NCBI GenBank assembly: GCA_036850595.1
Contig: CM072168.1
Coordinates: forward strand, 17,537,982 to 17,601,981
Source of the DNA: Rhyacichthys aspro
Taxonomy: Eukaryota; Chordata; Actinopteri; Gobiiformes; Rhyacichthyidae
Direction of reading: 5' to 3'
Length of the DNA: 64,000 nt
Shown here: piece after piece, positions 59,872 to 64,000 of the stretch
Position numbering within the stretch: the first letter of the stretch is position 1
Layout of the letters: the number at the start of each line of letters is the position of its first letter
Notes under the pieces: generated by a model
Seen by the model: the letters and a program-made list of their open reading frames with translations, nothing else
The model's database searches: none
What the model was told of the DNA's origin: nothing
Program-made: the position numbers and the translations under genes

Positions 59872-62800
59872 CTGCACAATACACACAGTTTTAATTCTTC
59901 TTTTTCTCATGATTAGGGTTGAATAATAAAGGTAAACATGCTCAATATTGCAAAAAATAACATGACCTGATACTGTATGTCCTAAGTATCTTTAAATTAT
60001 GAAAAAATACAATGCTTGGAAGTGACTTGAAGAGATCAAAACTTGAGTTAAAAACAAAATGAACAATGACTAAACCAGTACTTTTTTATTTGATCCACAA
60101 CAGTCTGATTTAAGGCTCTGATTCAGTCTACAATATTATGACAATATTATAGTGATGCAAGTTTACAATAAAGATGTTGTGTTTTGATATTGCATTTAAG
60201 ATACATACATTAGGATACACTACACCCTCACTGCAGATATCTGAACTGAAAAGAATGAGCAAGAGACATGGATCTACAGGGATACTGCACCTTCATTTAT
60301 GATTTCTGAACCCACAATAAAATAAAAGCAAAAGTTAAAACTTAAAAAAAATAATATAATAGCCAGGCATGTTGTGTTTTATCCCTGATCATGACCAGTT
60401 TGTGTGTTGCTTGAACAATCTTACACAAGTCAATAGATTAAAATTGCTGGCATTTAAAAAACAATAAAGCAGACAACTAAATGTATTGCTTGTATCTGGG
60501 ACACTTAAATTGGCATAACACAAGTCACTCTAACTGCACCCCCATTAAATTCAGATTCACTGTGTCAAATCATATAAAAATCTACCATGAACATTCACAT
60601 TTGTATACTGCACAGGCTTAAAAAATCTACCACAGACAAGTCTTGACTTCAGGAATTTAAGATGTGTTTATTTATTTATAGAAATGGACTGAAGTGGACC
60701 ACTTTAAAACCACACACTGATTTACTCCCAGTGGCTCCAAAATGAAAGAAAGCAGCAAAGAAACAACATGACAGCTGCAGAAATATTTCAGAGAAAGCCT
60801 TTTCGTTATTAATACATATTTTTTATTTACTTTTGCTACCATTTTAAAGCCTTTTGTCAATAGCTGTAAATGATGGCAAAAATTTGGATGTGAGCAACTA
60901 ACGCTATCATCCGTTAAAACATTATAAACCCTGCAGTGCTAAAGAGCTAATGCTATTTTAAATGTCAAGTCTTTACTGCTGAATTATCACCTGAAGCTGT
61001 GTCTGGTAACTGCTTTAGAAGTACATTAGGGTCATTACCACTAATGTTTAATTGTGCCCTCATTCCTGTACTTCTACTTCCCAGTTTAAATGTGCACGTA
61101 CAAGTACATGGATAAGTATGGGTAAATGTGGTGCATTATTCAAACTCTCCACATTCAATGGAAACGGTGTCAAATATACAGAGGAAAAGGTAGGACAATT
61201 AAGAAATTGTGATTGTCGAAGTAATGCATCATGTTCTTACTATAGATAGACCATACTTAATTGTAATATAACAAGCTGCTGCGTCTAAAGGCGGTGCGTC
61301 CAAAGTTGGTAGTATTTTTTTCTTTTCAAAAGTAGCCTAAGAGTATTTTCTGGTTAAAACACATCGAGCCTTAAGTATACACTCTTTATTGGTAAATAAA
61401 GTGCTTAAATCCTGCACAAAGCCACACATTTATTGTTGATAATACACAAAGACTGCTTGAAATGCAATACCTGTTTTACTCTTTATATTTCTGAACAATT
61501 AGCCAATCAGAGCCTTTAAACCAAACTGTGTCTGTCTCTCACCTTTGAGGCCGTACTGTGTCTGCGTCTCACCTGTGAGGCCTAATGTCTGTGTCTGTGT
61601 CTCACCTGTGAGGCCTAATGTCTGTGTCTGTGTCTCACCTGTGAGGCCGTACTGTGTCTGTGTCTCACCTGTGAGGCCGTACTGTGTCTGTGTCTCACCT
61701 GTGAGGCCTAATGTCTGTGTCTGTGTCTCACCTGTGAGGCCGTACTGTGTCTGTGTCTGCGTCTCACCTGTGAGGCCGTACTGTGTCTGTGTCTGTGTCT
61801 CACCTGTGATGCTGTACTGTGTGTGCGTCTCACCTGTGATGCTGTACTGTGTCTGTGTCTCACCTGTGAGGCCGTACTGTGTCTGTGTGTGCGTCTCACC
61901 TGTGAGGCCGTACTGTGTGTGCGTCTCACCTGTGATNNNNNNNNNNNNNNNNNNNNNNNNNNNNNNNNNNNNNNNNNNNNNNNNNNNNNNNNNNNNNNNN
62001 NNNNNNNNNNNNNNNNNNNNNNNNNNNNNNNNNNNTGCTGTACTGTGTCTGTGTCTCACCTGTGAGGCCGTACTGTGTCTGTGTCTGTGTCTCACCTGTG
62101 ATGCTGTTCTGTGTCTGCGTCTCACCTGTGAGGCCGTACTGTGTCTGTGTCTGTGTCTCACCTGTGATGCTGTTCTGTGTCTGCGTCTCACCTGTGAGGC
62201 CGTACTGTGTCTGTGGAGGGGGTCCGATGTCTGCCCTGATCTCCTGTAGGTCTACACTCTTCTTAAACCAGCCCATCTCCTTCCTCCTCTGGGCCAGGCT
62301 GCGCTGAAGAGGAGAGTCTGCCCACCCAAACAGGAACACGCTGGTTCCCTGGACGCGCCGTGTGAGCCCCTCAGCCACAGCTAAACCAAACGGACATGTT
62401 AGTTTACCAGCAAATTGAGCATGTGTCAGCAGATGCACAGGAGGGTAATAAGAGCCTGACAGACCAAACTCTCCTGAGGGAAACTAATTTATGGGAATAC
62501 CAACCACTCATCACACACACAAGCATGTACAGAGAGCTTGTTAGGGAGTCTGCCAATTCTTATTATGCAAAGTACACATATTAACATACGGAGTGTACAC
62601 TTCAGGCATGAAGATCACACGCAGAGATCATGAGCCAGGAGCTGGTAAACTGTGTAATTAATCATCAACACCGGTGAGATGAGAGGGGGATGTTTCCATA
62701 AAGAGGACAGCCATTTACATCAACTGTATGCTTAATAGTCTCTCTGTATAGGATAATACATTTATAATGGTGCGTTGATAGTCTTTTTCTGTAACTTATT

Positions 62801-64000
62801 TAGCATTGATAATTTAATGTATGAAAAAATAAAATCAAATTTGTAAGTGCTTGTCTGCAGCCTCCTTGTATCTTAAAAATAACATTCATTAGCTGCTGTA
62901 GTGGCTCGTATTAGACAGAGAAATAAAAGAGACTCCTTATTTCTTACTATATCAAACTTAATGTAGTAACTTAAGTAAAAATGAATGTTGAATGTTTATT
63001 TTTGACAAAACACAAATGAGACCAAAGAGATGGCTATTGACCTTCATTTGCCTGCAACCAGTTATTCAAGTGGTGACAAATGTTGGAGAAAAGAGAGAAA
63101 AGATGGTGACTGCCTGGAAAAAGATGCATTTCAGCGGGAGTGCTGGCTCTGTTTTCTTATATCTTTAAATGTATAAAGTACACTACTGCATTTCTATGAA
63201 AGTGCATTCTATTCAGGGGTTTGAAAAAAGCAATGTACATAAAAGAAAAGAAAATAACAATACTGGGACTGTCTAGGAATCAATCTTAACTGCTATACTG
63301 ACTCATAAAACTTATAGTGGTAAAAAATACCAACTCAAGTGTACATCTGGAAAACAGACTGAATTGAATCGTTAAAACTTATGCACTTCAGAGGAAGAAA
63401 TCTGGCTCCACCTTCTCAGAAGACTTTAGTTTGTTAATGTATGCAGGACATTGCAGCACACGTTTCTATGCAAATATGGCTAATAATAGTGTTGTATGCT
63501 GCAGTCTGTTGGAGTGTGGCCTGAAATATGGATAGTCGATGCCTTGATGAATTTATTCGGAAAAATAAGGCCTAACAGTGGAATTAAGTTTGGCTATAGT
63601 CCGGTTAATGTTGTGGAGAAGGAGCTATTAGGGATGTTCCAATACCACTTTTTCCCCAAAATTTGAACATTTATGAACGATACACTGATTTTGGTGTTTT
63701 TTTCTGTGTGATTTTTCTGTGGCTTCAGTAAGGGAGTTTATGAGTATTTAAATTTGAACAAAATCTGTTTTTTACTTTAATCATCTCACACAGCAGTGAG
63801 TCAAGTTCTTGTATGTAGTCGTAGAGGTCAAAAAAGAGGCTAAAAGAGTACTGATACTAGTATTGGGATAACCCTAAAATGACCACAGAAGACCTCTATA
63901 TGAGACAATATGGACTAAAAACCTGACTTGAGATAATTAGTTTACCTCTGGCCTCTTTGGTGCAGTCGTCCAGCCCCACCTCTTCGCCCAGGGGGTAGAG
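59435..64000 (-). CDS. ftcdnl1: Formiminotransferase-domain protein (FTCDNL1-like), 3' part
   Basis: Family knowledge: the formiminotransferase half of FTCD moves a formimino group from formiminoglutamate to tetrahydrofolate in histidine breakdown. FTCDNL1 is a related protein of unknown activity lacking the cyclodeaminase half. Seen here: exons at 64000-63946 (cut by the window edge), 62380-62192 and 59871-59435, all phase 1 junctions. Middle-exon landmarks VFLFGWAD, RSLAQRRKEMGWF and QYGLTG match human FTCDNL1 (VFLFGEAD, RSLVQRRKQLGWF, CGLTG). The last exon resembles the C-terminal formiminotransferase subdomain (SPYVMNCNVTID; end FWKEQRRIRM versus EEEQRIRLV in FTCD). The substrate is not known. 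The N-terminal start lies outside the window. Confidence 0.87.
59872..61522. other. ftcdnl1 intron, nothing recognised
   Basis: About 1.65 kb of AT-rich intron between the minisatellite and the last ftcdnl1 exon. No coding, RNA gene or clear mobile element was seen. Confidence 0.6.
61523..62213 (-). repeat. Minisatellite carrying repeated splice donors
   Basis: An array of about 30-bp units (30, 33 or 36 bp between successive copies of CTCACC, plus strand) overlaps the 3' end of an ftcdnl1 exon. Read on the minus strand, each unit is close to GGTGAGACACAGACACAGTA followed by CGGCCTCACA. Each therefore repeats the exon tail (TQYGLT) and the donor CAG|GTGAGA. Eighteen units are visible (13 left and 5 right of an N gap); the leftmost is degenerate (AAG|GTGAGA). 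Variants include a TCACA (NSIT/YSIT) and a shortened TLGLT form. The read-through frame stops near 61499. The copy number in other individuals may differ. Confidence 0.95.
61937..62035. other. Assembly gap (99 N) inside the minisatellite
   Basis: A run of N interrupts the repeat array, a typical place for an assembler to fail. Repeat spacing across it is 130 bp, not a multiple of three, unlike every other interval. The N count therefore probably does not equal the true missing length. Confidence 0.99.
62192..62380 (-). CDS. ftcdnl1: ftcdnl1 exon, end of N-terminal subdomain
   Basis: The exon is 189 nt, with acceptor GTTTGGTTTAG and donor CTCACAG|GTGAGA, phase 1 at both ends. It encodes AVAEGLTRRVQGTSVFLFGW, then RSLAQRRKEMGWFKK, ending PPPQTQYGLTG. 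GEA of FTCD (VYLYGEA) is GWA here. The donor chosen is the first of at least 18 nearly identical donors, because the exon end lies inside the minisatellite. The true 3' border of this exon may therefore vary. Confidence 0.88.
62381..63945. other. ftcdnl1 intron with MITE-like element
   Basis: An intron of 1.57 kb, AT-rich. It contains the MITE-like copy at 63630-63876 near its upstream end. No other structure was recognised. Confidence 0.6.
63630..63876. mobile_element. hAT-like MITE copy, short
   Basis: Ends are GGGATGTTCCAATACCACTT and GTATTGGGATAACCCT, matching the family of 4670-4966. The interior is shorter (about 247 bp) but retains CACAGCAGTGAGTCAAG. It lies in an ftcdnl1 intron. Confidence 0.6.
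63946..64000 (-). CDS. ftcdnl1: ftcdnl1 exon, partial at window edge
   Basis: This is the visible 55 nt of an exon that continues beyond the window. It reads LYPLGEEVGLDDCTKEAR and ends in phase 1 at AGAG|GTAAAC. The next exon adds CT to make Ala, then VAEGLTRRV. The family has a similar stretch (P-CPFIPV-G-S-DECV in FTCD) just before the helix leading to the (V/Y)(F/Y)LFGEA strand. Confidence 0.8.

Noticed and set aside
59429..59926. 165-residue plus-strand frame opposite the last ftcdnl1 exon
   Set aside because: It is antisense to an exon with clear family similarity and has no similarity of its own.
61523..62213. CRISPR-like array
   Set aside because: Units are contiguous without unique spacers, and the host is a vertebrate.
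61545..62307. Long plus-strand frames repeating CVCVSPVRPY
   Set aside because: A stop-free minisatellite is open in several frames on both strands. The minus-strand frame is the one continuous with a real exon.

Overview
The window is vertebrate nuclear DNA, almost certainly from a ray-finned (teleost) fish. Genes are split into short exons with GT-AG introns, the background is AT-rich, and there are many small fish-type repeats: a decayed Tc1/mariner copy, hAT-like and other MITE-like elements, SINE-like pieces and a minisatellite. Nothing bacterial, viral or operon-like was seen. Most open frames in the window are chance. The annotation rests on splice-phase-consistent exon chains and on resemblance to two known vertebrate families, recalled from memory rather than searched.

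Region by region. Positions 1-8078 are a repeat-rich flank. It holds a possible CpG/X-box promoter near 3.0-3.3 kb, a doubtful C-homopolymer block at 7.26-7.47 kb and no convincing complete gene. Positions 8079-53.3 kb are occupied by one minus-strand gene, nckap5 (NCK-associated protein 5, a coiled-coil, microtubule-associated scaffold). Twelve coding segments were joined with all phases compatible: 29+91+156+69+39+120+180+2738+115+76+384+116 nt = 4113 nt, about 1370 residues. It has one giant 2.7-kb exon, two proposed 5' untranslated exons in a GC-rich region at 52.7-53.2 kb, and a poly(A) signal 59 nt after the stop. Positions 53.3-59.4 kb are intergenic, with degenerate GACTTGG-type repeats and a MITE. 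Positions 59,435-64,000 hold the 3' part of a second minus-strand gene, ftcdnl1 (a formiminotransferase-domain protein), which runs off the right edge.

The most striking structure is in ftcdnl1. The last bases of its middle exon, together with the 5' splice site, have been amplified into a minisatellite (61,523-62,213, interrupted by an N gap). At least 18 copies of a CAG|GTGAGA-type donor are visible, always 30, 33 or 36 bp apart. Every donor therefore keeps the same reading frame, and each unit would add 10-12 residues to the linker between the two formiminotransferase subdomains. The array is an in-frame ladder of alternative splice donors.

The two genes lie head-to-tail on the same strand. 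They have unrelated jobs (cytoskeletal scaffold versus folate/histidine-type enzyme fold), and I see no evidence that they act together. Human NCKAP5 and FTCDNL1 both lie on chromosome 2q, which fits an old block of synteny.
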